NCBI GenBank assembly: GCA_039715055.1
Contig: JBDLID010000032.1
Span: 1-26,924, forward strand
Length of the DNA stretch: 26,924 nucleotides
From: JBDLID01 sp039715055
GTDB taxonomy: Bacteria; Desulfobacterota; Desulfobulbia; Desulfobulbales; Desulfocapsaceae
Direction of reading: 5' to 3'
The translations under genes were made by a program, and so were the position numbers. The notes beneath the pieces are model-generated. The model was given only the letters and a program-made list of their open reading frames with translations. It had not been told where the DNA came from and made no database searches. Positions 8,685 through 16,895 of this stretch are shown here, piece after piece (the stretch's first letter is position 1; every line of letters starts with the position of its first letter).

Positions 8685-9866
8685 TTACAGGGTGATTCGG
8701 TTAAGAATGGGGCGCAGGCTGTCGGCAATGGGGTCGGGAAGCGTATTCGCCTTGATTGTAAGGCCCACAATCACCGCTTCACCGCAAACCACAAGAAGGT
8801 TTTCCCCATTGGTCTGGTTGAACAGGGTGTACTGCCGGCCGGTTGCCCCAAGTGCCATTCTGACCTGTTCTGCGGCTACAGCCACATAGGTAATAAAATC
8901 TCCAACCTGATTGTCAGCCCCTTTGGACTGGTAAAGCATGTCCCCATTTCTGGAGACGATGGTGCACTGGATAATCTCGGCCATGGATCCCAGAAGAACG
9001 GTAAATTGGGTGAGCTGCTCATTGGCAGAGTCAACCGGTTCAGCCTGTTGCAGCTGGGCAGTTTCCTGGACGGCAGCTGGTGTTGCTTCTGAAGGGGTTG
9101 CTTCTATGGATGTGAGGTCCAGATCAATATCGTCCACATCAATATCTTCAAGGACAGTTCCGTTTGAGACAGGAGAGGACACCTCTGGATTCTCCGCCCC
9201 TCGTTCATCATGCCTCCGGCTGCCCTCCAGCAGGATGAAGCCGAGTGATTCCTGGATGGTGGATTTGTCGACTCGGCAACTGTTGTTGATCTCGATGGAG
9301 ACATCAGACCAGCTGACGATTTCAAACGCGGCTTCCTTGGCCGTAAGATTTTCAGTGGCAGCATCGAGCAGCTGCCCATCTCTGAAGTACATTGTGCCCT
9401 GCTGGACACCGGCCCTTATGGACAGGGTACATGTTTTGTGATCCAACTCCAGGAGCTGGAGAAAGGAGGTCAGGGAAACTCCTGTGATAAACCCCTTGGA
9501 GGTGCTCTCCAGCCCTTTCAGGATTTTTTCCACCAGGGTAGAAAAATTGATCGGTTTTTCGATATATTGAAAGGCCCCCATGTCTTTCAGGTTGTTTTCC
9601 ATTTCCGGGGTGCCGAAGGCGGTCATGACAATTACCGGGACCTCAGGGTGATGTGAGCTGAGGTGGGCCACCAGTTCGAAACCATCCATATTGGGCATTT
9701 TCAGGTCGGTCAGGACAAGGTTGATATCTTTTTTGCCCAGTATCTTGACAGCCTCTGCACCGTCATGTGCCGTCACAATGGCGAACCGATCTTCATAGGC
9801 CTTGAACCCGTCGATCAGGCTGAGAAGGAAGCTTTTATCGTCATCAACGATTAAAACCGTATTCAT
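8685..9866 (-). CDS. Response regulator: receiver, DUF4388/PATAN and Roadblock domains
   Basis: A 393-residue cytoplasmic regulator. The receiver domain (1-120) has acidic residues Asp8-Asp9, phosphoacceptor Asp54 in VLTDLKMPN, Thr82 and Lys104 in EKP. Residues about 124-222 form a DUF4388/PATAN domain (GVSLTSFLQLLELDHKTCTL, GTMYFRDGQLLDA). An acidic, low-complexity linker follows (about 223-280). Residues about 283-393 are a Roadblock-like domain (LLGSMAEIIQCTIVSRNGD, LLVVCGEAVIVGLTI). There is no DNA-binding domain, so output is probably protein-protein interaction. GGAG lies about 7 nt before the ATG. The likely phosphodonor is the histidine kinase encoded 376 nt upstream on the same strand; this is inferred from proximity only. 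Confidence 0.85.
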   Translation of the reverse strand: MNTVLIVDDDKSFLLSLIDGFKAYEDRFAIVTAHDGAEAVKILGKKDINLVLTDLKMPNMDGFELVAHLSSHHPEVPVIVMTAFGTPEMENNLKDMGAFQYIEKPINFSTLVEKILKGLESTSKGFITGVSLTSFLQLLELDHKTCTLSIRAGVQQGTMYFRDGQLLDAATENLTAKEAAFEIVSWSDVSIEINNSCRVDKSTIQESLGFILLEGSRRHDERGAENPEVSSPVSNGTVLEDIDVDDIDLDLTSIEATPSEATPAAVQETAQLQQAEPVDSANEQLTQFTVLLGSMAEIIQCTIVSRNGDMLYQSKGADNQVGDFITYVAVAAEQVRMALGATGRQYTLFNQTNGENLLVVCGEAVIVGLTIKANTLPDPIADSLRPILNRITL

Positions 9867-10242
9867 ATTTACTCCGTATTAAGCTGAACAACCTTTGGCA
9901 AAATGGTGTGTGTTTTTCGTTCAATCATCTGTTTTAAGCAATACGATCTACATGCCTGCAGGGCAAATCCATCTGTTTCTCAGATATCAACCCGTAAGGG
10001 AAGGTATATTTCAAGGCAGCCAGCAGAGAGGCCGGAAGGAGATACGGTATCGAGTAAAAGCGACTATGATTATCATTTGTGATTAATTAATTAGTTACCA
10101 CGGCTCACGGTTTAATGTCTACTAAAAGCTGTGCTGAAAATGACCTGAAGCCCGATATTTCACAAGTTGATGGTGGCGCCTGTTCATAAAATATTCAGGT
10201 CAGCCTTATTTCCCGCTCAGTGACTCGACTGGTAAGACAGTT
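9867..10242. other. Intergenic gap between response regulator and histidine kinase genes
   Basis: No ORF of convincing composition is present. The gap contains a 5-1-5 palindrome ATGATTATCAT (10066-10076) inside a stretch with about 13 of 19 matches to the Fur consensus. It also holds an inverted pair TGACCTGAA / TTCAGGTCA (from about 10139 and 10194), and the 13-mer TTTCAAGGCAGCC (10009-10021), identical to the right end of repeat copy B but without a recognisable opposite end. No strong terminator or promoter was recognised. Confidence 0.35.
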
Positions 10243-12165
10243 TCAGTTGGCTCCGGGGATGATGATCACCACCTGCGTCCCGGCACCTTTTCTCGAGTGA
10301 AGTTCAATGGAACAGTTCATTTTTGCCAGCATTTTTTTAACAATTACCAGGCCGAGGCCGGTCCCTTTGGGCTTGGTCGTATAAAATGGCTTAAAGAGGT
10401 TCTGTTGCTCCTCCTGGCTTATTCCGCAACCGTTATCACTGAGAATCAGATTGATCTGCTTGTTTTCATCACGGAACATGGAGAGCGAGATTCGTTTTTG
10501 TCTCACATCTCTTAACGAGTCCACCGCATTGGTGACAAGATTGAGAAGGACCTGCTGAAAGGCGCGCGGGTCAATACGGCCATAGAGCGGCTGGGATGAG
10601 GTGTTGATGACCAGCCTGACAGTCTTGCGCGAGAGATCCTGTTTGACCAGTTCTGCAAATCGACTGAGCAGGGCGGTGAGATCGACCTCTTCGATATCCG
10701 GTCGCTCAAAGATCGAAAAGTTTTTCAGGGTTTTGAGCAGGTATTCCACACGGACGATATCGGAGAGGCTTCGGTCGATAAAGCGCTTGATATCTGTTTT
10801 TTCATATGCCTCAAGGTTTGAGTCGAGTACAGACAGCGAGACCTTGATTGAGTTGATCGGGTTGCCGAGTTCATGACGGATGGAAGAAAAAATAAAGCCG
10901 ATATTATCCATGAGATTGGCCGCTTCAGCAATGGATTCAAGCCGTTTTTCTTCGGTAATGTTTCTTTTTTTAATCACCTGGTTGATCACATTGCCCTGGG
11001 TGTCATGTACCGGTGAGATCTGCATCTCCTCTTCATAAAGGGAGTGATCTTTTTTGTAGTTTGTAAATTGCCCCTGCCACTTTTGTCCCCCCATGAGCGG
11101 TCCCTTGACCTGTTCCCAGAGATCTTTACGGATCGGGCCGGTGTGGATATGCTTGATGTTTCGATCTATGATCTCCAGAGGAGAATAGCCGGTAATGGAT
11201 TCACAGGCCTGGTTGGCATACAGGATATGACCGTTTGATGAGGTGATGATGATACAGTCTCCGGACTGTTCGACGACAGTTGCCAGTCGGTCCCGTTCCG
11301 AGCGGTCCCGTTGATTGCGGATGATCATGGTCAGGATGTTGGCCATGAAGCGGAGGCCGGTGATCTGCTGGAGGGAGAATGGCTTGTGATCCACCAGTCG
11401 ATCCATGCCGATGATTCCCCATAGTTCATCTTTGAAGAAGATCGGGATCAGCAGCAGCGACTTGATTGGGAGCCCATTGGCTGTCAACAGGGGTTTATCC
11501 AGCAGGTCAACAGATTGCTGATTGATGAGCTTATTTTTTTTCAGTTCCCTGATCCGGCTGTCATCTTCGAATATCCAGTTATAGCTCTGTGAGGGTGGGT
11601 GTGCGGCTTCTTCATGATTAATTGATTCAATGAACTCCCCCTCTTTTTCAACAATATAAATACGGCTGACCGCCAAAGCCTGGCAGAGGTCGGGCAGAAC
11701 ATCATTAAAGCAGGTCTTCCAGCCTTTCTGAAGGTGTGCCTGGTCGGTAACAGTAAGGTTGGCATTCCAGATAGCGTCATTATCTGAAGGGGGCCGGCTC
11801 AGGTCCTGTTCTTTGGTAATGTCCTGGCAGCAGAAGAGAATTGCCGCCATTTTTTCTTTTCGGACATTGATTGGTGCAAACCGGCAATTGTAGTACTTGC
11901 CGTCCACACCGATAAGCCTGGAATTTGTGGTCTCATGAATCTTTATATCTTCAAGGTTGGTTGCCAGTTGTTGGCTGAAGTTCTGGGGGAGGATATCAAA
12001 CAGTGACGGGTTGCCTGCAAGCTGTTTGCCGGCAAGGAATGTTTCAAGAAAGATGTGGCTTGCCAGAAGAAGGTTTCCACCTTTATCTAAAATAGCGTTG
12101 CTGTCGAGAGTGGCTTCCAGAAACGGCCGGGCAATTTCCTTTATGTTGTCTGTACCGGGAATCAT
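10243..12165 (-). CDS. Soluble PAS-GAF-PAS sensor histidine kinase
   Basis: A 640-residue protein with no membrane segment. PAS 1 covers about 10-118. A GAF-like domain covers about 145-285 (SLLLIPIFFKDELWGIIGMD). PAS 2 covers about 290-405 (VVEQSGDCIIITSSNGHILY, YANQACESITGYSPLEII). The dimerisation/phosphotransfer helix has His431 in SIRHELGNPINSIK. The ATPase domain has the N-box (LLNLVTNAVDS), G1 (LSDNGCGIS), F-box (FKPFYTTK) and G2 (GTGLGL), so it should be active. The ligand is unknown; cytoplasmic PAS and GAF domains suggest an internal redox or metabolite signal. The ATG has only a weak GAAGAGCAG upstream. The response regulator gene downstream on the same strand is the obvious candidate partner. 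Confidence 0.87.
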   Translation of the reverse strand: MIPGTDNIKEIARPFLEATLDSNAILDKGGNLLLASHIFLETFLAGKQLAGNPSLFDILPQNFSQQLATNLEDIKIHETTNSRLIGVDGKYYNCRFAPINVRKEKMAAILFCCQDITKEQDLSRPPSDNDAIWNANLTVTDQAHLQKGWKTCFNDVLPDLCQALAVSRIYIVEKEGEFIESINHEEAAHPPSQSYNWIFEDDSRIRELKKNKLINQQSVDLLDKPLLTANGLPIKSLLLIPIFFKDELWGIIGMDRLVDHKPFSLQQITGLRFMANILTMIIRNQRDRSERDRLATVVEQSGDCIIITSSNGHILYANQACESITGYSPLEIIDRNIKHIHTGPIRKDLWEQVKGPLMGGQKWQGQFTNYKKDHSLYEEEMQISPVHDTQGNVINQVIKKRNITEEKRLESIAEAANLMDNIGFIFSSIRHELGNPINSIKVSLSVLDSNLEAYEKTDIKRFIDRSLSDIVRVEYLLKTLKNFSIFERPDIEEVDLTALLSRFAELVKQDLSRKTVRLVINTSSQPLYGRIDPRAFQQVLLNLVTNAVDSLRDVRQKRISLSMFRDENKQINLILSDNGCGISQEEQQNLFKPFYTTKPKGTGLGLVIVKKMLAKMNCSIELHSRKGAGTQVVIIIPGAN

Positions 12166-12556
12166 AATTGACTGCTCTTCGTATTTATGAGGTTTGGGAG
12201 CCTTGGTACTTACCCCTCAAATCTGAGGAATAAAGTTTTGGATTGAATCCGGATGATATTGTGATCGCTGGTGAACCCGTGTTTATCATCAAAATTCATT
12301 TTGAAGGCGGTAAAAACTGTGTCTCTTTTGCTACGCATGCAATCTATTCTCGACATACCAAAAGTATGCCCGTAGTTGGGGTACTTTTTTCAGGGCGTAT
12401 GCGGCTGGATTTCGGCAGGTGGTTCAGCTTCACAAGACTTCCCTGCTGCTCATAACGATCCTGAGGAAAAAATGGACTGGAAGGAAGGGTAACAATTGAA
12501 ATAGTGATTTGCAAACCTGACTATAGAGTTAGGGGTAAATTGTGTAAAAAACTTTT

Positions 12557-12697
12557 GGCCACTTTAAAAAATTGCTCTTTCACTCGATTTCTTCGTCATG
12601 GCGAAAAGGGAAATGCTTATTTATGACCGGGACAGGTGCTTTCTATTTTCACCACTCCTTGAATTCGACCGAAGTCGCTAATTTTTCAAGGTACCCT
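12557..12697 (+). repeat. MITE-like repeat with inverted ends, copy C
   Basis: A 141-bp element in the opposite orientation to copies A and B. The left end (from 12557, GGCCACTTTAAAAAATTGC) is a mutated version of the family end. The right end (12680-12697, AATTTTTCAAGGTACCCT) matches the outer end of copy A almost perfectly. The run ATTGCTCTTTCAC is shared exactly with copy B read on the minus strand, and CCTTGA is placed as in copy A. It has no coding potential. Confidence 0.6.
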
Positions 12698-13054
12698 TTT
12701 GTTTAGAGAGTTACAGTTTTTGTATCAAAGTTTTGCCATCACATTTAAGGCATGGTGCCGGGAAGCGGCCTGATGTTCTTTTTAAATAGGTGATATCAGT
12801 AGCTTGCGGCTGTTGGGTGTGGTGTTTGAATGAACAACTATAAAATATCCTCTTTTGCAATCAGGCACCAATGTGGTACAAAAAACTGAATTTGTATGAA
12901 GAGCGCATTCTATAGGCGACAAATAGTGATAGTAATCGTTCTTAAAAGTATAAAAAATTATATTACACTATTGCAGGGATTAGTGTTATCTGTAGTTAAT
13001 GCATTGAATTAGTGAATTTTTTTTATTTATTGTTTCTGGCATGATTTGTGAAAG

Positions 13055-13137
13055 TATAATATTGCTTTTTATCTCTTCTCTCCTTTCTCCTGAAAAAGGC
13101 TGGTTTCCACTCCAGGAAACCGGCCTTTTTCTTTTTT
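13055..13137 (+). ncRNA. Candidate short RNA or leader with CU-rich run and intrinsic terminator
   Basis: A perfect -10 box TATAAT (13055-13060) is followed, after the expected start near 13067, by a pyrimidine run CTCTTCTCTCCTTTCTCCT (13073-13091) and then the terminator ending at about 13137. The -35 region is poor (TTGTTT with 19-bp spacing). A transcript of about 70 nt would expose a sequence complementary to Shine-Dalgarno motifs (GGAG, AGGAG). It may be an independent small RNA, or an attenuated leader of the DUF362 gene that starts 10 bp later. Neither can be proved from sequence. Confidence 0.35.
13093..13137 (+). terminator. Strong Rho-independent terminator
   Basis: The stem pairs 13093-13108 with 13115-13130 (15 Watson-Crick pairs and one T-G, GC-rich in the middle) around the 6-nt loop ACTCCA. 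A T-rich tract runs to 13137. The A-tract on the left arm would also let it work on the minus strand. It sits 10 bp before the annotated start of the DUF362 gene, although no intact gene lies upstream on the plus strand. Confidence 0.8.
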
Positions 13138-13146
13138 CAATCGGTC

Positions 13147-14142
13147 ATGCAGGCTAAAAACAGACCAGAATCACAGGCGATGGTGACCTGTCCGACCAGA
13201 CAGCAGAGTAGTGACGTCTGGCTGAGTCGTTGCACATCATATGATCAAGCTATGATCGGTGAGATCCTTGATAAGGCAGTTTTACATTATCTGCCGCAAC
13301 AGTGGTTTCACGGCCGGACGATATTGCTGAAGCCTAACCTTGTCTCACTCCATGCCTCCAGTCTGGCCATTACCGAACCGGATTTTATTCTTGCTGCGGC
13401 GCGTTGGTTTACTGACCAGGGCTGCAAGGTCAGTATTGGAGACTCTCCGGCATTTGGCTCCTGCCGTTCGATACTTCGTCGCCATGGAGTTGAACAGAAA
13501 TTACAGGATATGGGTGTGACGATAGCTGATTTTTCAGATGCGGTACAGGTAAGGCTGAGCCAGGGGACGCAGCTGTCAATCAGTCGCCAGGTTTTGGAAA
13601 GTGAGCTGGTGGTGAATATGCCAAGAGTCAAGGCTCATGGCCAGATGTATGTCACACTGGGTGTCAAAAATCTTTTTGGTATCGTCAACGGGATCCGCAA
13701 GGCAGGGCTTCATTTCAGCCACGGTGAGAGTACCAGCCGTTTTGCAGAACTGATCCTGGCCCTGCATGAACAGGTCCCGCAGCTGTTGAATATTTGTGAT
13801 GGAGTTGTCGCAATGAACGGAACCGGTCCAATTAGCGGCCGTCCCCTTGAACTCGGCTGCCTGGCAGTGTCTGATAATGCAGTGGCCCTGGACAGCGCTC
13901 TGCTCTCAGTGCTGGAACTTCCCCATCATCGCAGTCCTTTGTGGATCGCAGCGCAGAGTGGAGCAATGGATGGATGGGAGGTGGAGAAAATCAATTATGT
14001 CTGTCTTCATCCAGGCTATTTTCACCCCAGCGGATTCACAGCTCCCGACCGGTTGGTGCCCATACGTTTCAGTATTGTTCACGTCGTGCGCAGTCTGATC
14101 AAAAGGGGATTGCATTTTTTTCGACAAACACCAAAAAAATAA
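13147..14142 (+). CDS. DUF362 domain protein
   Basis: A 331-residue protein of the DUF362 family. Visible family motifs are GRTILLKPNLVS (about 56-67), GDSPAFGSCRSILRRHGVE, NMPRVKAHGQMYVTLGVKNL with FG following, and a C-terminal GPISGRPLELGCLAVSDNAV with VALDSALL. DUF362 is often fused or linked to iron-sulphur ferredoxin domains; here no cysteine cluster is seen, so it is the stand-alone form. No biochemical function is established. The start is uncertain: no Shine-Dalgarno sequence precedes ATG 13147, and the homologous region begins near residue 23, so ATG 13180 is also possible. The terminator just upstream raises the possibility of attenuation. fabL starts 77 nt after the stop and has its own ribosome site. 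Confidence 0.75.
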   Translation: MQAKNRPESQAMVTCPTRQQSSDVWLSRCTSYDQAMIGEILDKAVLHYLPQQWFHGRTILLKPNLVSLHASSLAITEPDFILAAARWFTDQGCKVSIGDSPAFGSCRSILRRHGVEQKLQDMGVTIADFSDAVQVRLSQGTQLSISRQVLESELVVNMPRVKAHGQMYVTLGVKNLFGIVNGIRKAGLHFSHGESTSRFAELILALHEQVPQLLNICDGVVAMNGTGPISGRPLELGCLAVSDNAVALDSALLSVLELPHHRSPLWIAAQSGAMDGWEVEKINYVCLHPGYFHPSGFTAPDRLVPIRFSIVHVVRSLIKRGLHFFRQTPKK

Positions 14143-14219
14143 GTGACAGAAACAGTCAGTGGGAACCCTATAGAAAATGATTATCAACCAGCTGTTTTGT
14201 TAAATAAAAGGAGGCAGAG

Positions 14220-14972
14220 ATGTTTTATCTGGCAGGCAAGGTTGCACTGATTACCGGAGGGTCAAGGGGTATTGGACGTTCCATTGGGCTGCGGCTGGCT
14301 GAAAACGGGATTGATCTGGCCATCAACTATGTTCGTCATAAACGCGACGCCGAAGAAACAGCCGGAGCAGTGCGAAAGCTGGGAAGACGATGCCTGCTGG
14401 TAAAGGCGAACGTGGCCCGGGAAGACGATGTCAGGAAAATGATTGGCGAGGTAGGCGATGAATTCGGTGGTATCGATTTTCTGGTTTCCAATGCTGCCTC
14501 CGGAGTGCTGAAGCCGGCCATGGAGTTAACCGAGCGCCACTGGAACTGGGCCATGGATATCAATGCCAGGGCGCTGCTGACCCTGGTCCAGCAGACTCTT
14601 CCTCTCATGAGCGATGGGGGACGGGTGATTGCCGTCTCAAGCCTGGGAGCGGTCAGGGCCATTGAGAATTATACCACGGTGGGAGCGTCCAAAGCGGCGC
14701 TGGAGTCACTGGTCAGGCATCTGGCAGTGGAACTGGGGCCGAAGCGGATCAACGTCAATACCATCAGCGCCGGTGCCGTTGACACCGATGCCCTGAAAAA
14801 ATTTCCCAACCGGGATGAGATCCTGGGGACTGCCCTTGAAAAGACACCCATGGGGCGCCTGACCACAGCCGATGATGTGGCGGATATCGCCCTGTTTCTC
14901 TGCTCCAACCTGGCGACCATGATCCAGGGGCAGGTGATCACAGTGGATGGTGGCTACGCCATTACCGGTTAG
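14220..14972 (+). CDS. fabL: Enoyl-[acyl-carrier-protein] reductase III (FabL-type SDR)
   Basis: Reduces enoyl-ACP with NADPH in the last step of the fatty acid elongation cycle. The 250-residue protein has the Rossmann motif TGGSRGIG (12-19), the NAASGVL segment (91-97) and the spacing Tyr151-x6-Lys158 in ENYTTVGASKAALE. That spacing distinguishes FabL/FabI enzymes from FabG-like YxxxK reductases. NAASGVL, MEL-H-W-W-M-IN, ENYTTVG-SKAALE, GA-DTDALK-FPNR and the GQ-I-VDGG ending all agree with remembered Bacillus subtilis FabL. The start has AAGGAGG about 5 nt upstream. It follows the DUF362 gene by 77 nt and ends only 8 nt from the convergent ABC ATPase gene. A FabG-like role cannot be fully excluded. 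Confidence 0.85.
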   Translation: MFYLAGKVALITGGSRGIGRSIGLRLAENGIDLAINYVRHKRDAEETAGAVRKLGRRCLLVKANVAREDDVRKMIGEVGDEFGGIDFLVSNAASGVLKPAMELTERHWNWAMDINARALLTLVQQTLPLMSDGGRVIAVSSLGAVRAIENYTTVGASKAALESLVRHLAVELGPKRINVNTISAGAVDTDALKKFPNRDEILGTALEKTPMGRLTTADDVADIALFLCSNLATMIQGQVITVDGGYAITG

Positions 14973-14980
14973 CCTGCATT

Positions 14981-15712
14981 TTAAAGAATCTGGCTCAGGA
15001 ACAGTTTGGTTCTATTATGTGAAGGATTTGTGAAAAAATGTTCCGGTGGTCCTTCCTCAACAATTCGCCCTCCGTCCATGAAGATAACCCGGTCGGCGAC
15101 CTCTCTGGCAAAACCCATCTCGTGGGTGACGACCACCATGGTCATCCCCTCTTGCGCCAACGTCTTCATGACATCAAGCACTTCGCCGATCATCTCCGGG
15201 TCAAGGGCGGAGGTGGGCTCGTCAAAGAGCATGATCTTCGGGTCCATGGCAAGGGCCCGGGCAATGGCGACCCGTTGCTGCTGACCACCGGAAAGCTGTG
15301 GGGGGTAGACATTGGCCTTATCCATGATGCCGACTTTTTTCAGCAGAGTATTGGCCCGTTCTTTTGCCTCAGCTTTTGAACGTTTGCGAACGACCCGCTG
15401 GGCGAGGACCACGTTTTGCTCAACCGTCTTGTGGGGAAAGAGGTTAAACGACTGGAAAACCATGCCGACTTCGGCGCGTACCTTGTCGATATCTGTCTTG
15501 TGGTCAAGAATATCAACGCCTTCGATGAGTATCTGTCCCCGGTCAGCGGATTCAAGGTGGTTCAGACAGCGGAGAAAGGTGGATTTGCCCGAACCGGAAG
15601 GGCCGATGACGACGACTACTTCTCCGGCTTCAATTTTGACCGTTACATCGGTCAGCGCCTGGATTTCATGGGGGGCGAAAAAAATTTTGTCAACATTCTG
15701 TACGTCTATCAC
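14981..15712 (-). CDS. glnQ: Polar amino-acid ABC transporter ATP-binding protein (GlnQ/HisP type)
   Basis: A 243-residue ATPase energising amino-acid import at the inner membrane. Walker A is GPSGSGKS (about 37-44), the signature LSGGQQQR, Walker B IMLFDEP, the switch His is in VVTHEMGF, and the MVFQSFNLFPHKTV Q-loop is typical of the GlnQ/HisP family. The start is GTG at 15712, overlapping the permease stop as GTGA. AGGAGG lies 11 nt upstream inside the permease gene, so translation is probably coupled. It is the last gene of the three-gene operon; substrate specificity cannot be told from the ATPase. Confidence 0.9.
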   Translation of the reverse strand: MIDVQNVDKIFFAPHEIQALTDVTVKIEAGEVVVVIGPSGSGKSTFLRCLNHLESADRGQILIEGVDILDHKTDIDKVRAEVGMVFQSFNLFPHKTVEQNVVLAQRVVRKRSKAEAKERANTLLKKVGIMDKANVYPPQLSGGQQQRVAIARALAMDPKIMLFDEPTSALDPEMIGEVLDVMKTLAQEGMTMVVVTHEMGFAREVADRVIFMDGGRIVEEGPPEHFFTNPSHNRTKLFLSQIL

Positions 15713-16704
15713 GAGCTTCCCATCCTCCTCTCAAGGTATTGAACAAATAGAGACAGGGTAAAGGTTAGAACCAGGTAAAGTGCCGCGCAGGTAAAGAACA
15801 GTTCGAATGAGGCAAAACTGGTGGTGACAGCCTCTCTGGTCGCCTTGGTGAGTTCTCTAACGGCGATGATGCCCAGCAGGGATGAGTCCTTGATCAGGCT
15901 GATAAACTGTCCTGCCAGGGGAGGCAGGATACGGCGCATGGCCTGGGGCATGATGATGTAGCCCAGGGATTGAAAATGGGACATTCCCAGGGATCTGGCC
16001 GCCTCGGTCTGGCCGCGGTTGATCGACTGGATACCGGAACGGACAATTTCGGTGACGTAGGCACCGGTGAAGATGGCAAGGGCGATAACGCCATACCAGA
16101 ATGCCGGGATCTCAAATCCGCCGTACTTGGCAAACAGCTGGTTAACCAGTGTTGAGCCGATATAGTACCAGATGAAGATCTGTACCAGCAGTGGGGTGCC
16201 ACGGATAAGTTCCACATAGGTATAAGCCATCCAGCGGGCAGCCGGATTCACGGATATACGGGCTATTCCACCGATGATACCGAGAAGGATGCCGATGATG
16301 ATGGAGTAGATACTCACCTTTATGGTCATGATCAACCCCAGCAGCAGCAGACCCGGCACCCATTCCTGATATTTTCCCAGGGTGTCGCCGATAAAGACCA
16401 TGTCGCCCTGGCTGGCAAGGATTTCTCCCTCAGGAACGTCATAGTTGACTGTTACACCGTCGTCTCCCCTGACGGCTATGACGGTTGAAGTGCCCTGCGA
16501 CTCGATGGACTGAACCTCTCCTTCGATCTCGGAATTGATCTCAATATCCTGGTGGGTGACAAAATAGGTAGGGACCACCGACCAGCGCCAGGAATAGGTG
16601 ATCTGTGATGTGGCCAGTAAAAAGCCGGCAATCATCATGAGCAGGATGACGAAGTAGGAGGCGGACCAGAAACGGAGTTGCTTTTTTGTGAGTTGTTCTT
16701 CCAC
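15709..16704 (-). CDS. Polar amino-acid ABC transporter permease with periplasmic insert
   Basis: A 331-residue inner-membrane permease of the HisM/GlnP family. The EAA loop that contacts the ATPase is seen as EAARSLGM followed by LPPLAGQFISLIKDSSL. Family members are usually about 220-250 residues. The extra length is N-terminal: TM1 (about 15-33), then an extracytoplasmic segment of about 80 residues (38-116) predicted to be beta-rich (INSEIEGEVQSIESQGTST, then GEILASQGDMVFIGDTLG), before the usual transport core from about 117. The insert recalls a small barrel or lipoyl-like fold, but this is inference. The start codon is GTG with a weak AAAGAG upstream. It lies between the binding-protein and ATPase genes of the same operon. 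Confidence 0.87.
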   Translation of the reverse strand: MEEQLTKKQLRFWSASYFVILLMMIAGFLLATSQITYSWRWSVVPTYFVTHQDIEINSEIEGEVQSIESQGTSTVIAVRGDDGVTVNYDVPEGEILASQGDMVFIGDTLGKYQEWVPGLLLLGLIMTIKVSIYSIIIGILLGIIGGIARISVNPAARWMAYTYVELIRGTPLLVQIFIWYYIGSTLVNQLFAKYGGFEIPAFWYGVIALAIFTGAYVTEIVRSGIQSINRGQTEAARSLGMSHFQSLGYIIMPQAMRRILPPLAGQFISLIKDSSLLGIIAVRELTKATREAVTTSFASFELFFTCAALYLVLTFTLSLFVQYLERRMGSS

Positions 16705-16837
16705 TGGAAAAATCTCTTTAGCTTACAGATTCATAGAGCCCCGACTGGGTCTGGAGCCCCGCGGAAAAGAAAGGATGGAACAAGAAAAAGGGCTGCTGCA
16801 GGGGTTGAATCAGCAGCGACCGGTCAAGCAGATAAGA

Positions 16838-16874
16838 TGAGCCGATGGGGCCGGATGACGGACCCATCGGCTCA
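16838..16874 (-). promoter_or_regulatory. Intercistronic hairpin between binding-protein and permease genes
   Basis: A 12-bp perfect stem (16838-16849 with 16863-16874) with a 13-nt loop lies 21 nt after the binding-protein stop. No U-tract follows on the minus strand. Such a structure typically protects the upstream mRNA or partly terminates, giving more binding protein than permease. That role is inferred. Confidence 0.5.
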
Positions 16875-16895
16875 AAATATCAAAATGGACTGAAG

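Larger units (their letters stand above)
12166..13146. other. Long intergenic region without a convincing gene
   Basis: Almost 1 kb, AT-rich towards the right. It holds repeat copy C (12557-12697) and, at 13055-13137, a -10-like box, a CU-rich run and a strong terminator. The only sizeable frame (12243-12455, TTG start, 70 codons) has no good ribosome site and no recognisable motif. A small hairpin CATACCAAAAGTATG lies near 12354. Nothing was recognised in 12700-13020. Confidence 0.5.

Noticed and set aside
10009..10021. Possible fourth repeat copy ending in TTTCAAGGCAGCC
   Set aside because: Only one end is recognisable; no inverted partner or internal similarity was found nearby.
12243..12455. 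70-codon plus-strand frame with TTG start in the long intergenic gap
   Set aside because: No suitably spaced ribosome site, no recognisable motif and a composition no better than chance frames.
13032..13050. Possible sigma-54 promoter at TGGCATGATTTGTGA
   Set aside because: The -24 GG is present but the -12 GC is missing (GTGAA instead of TTGCA); the adjacent TATAAT is a better promoter element.
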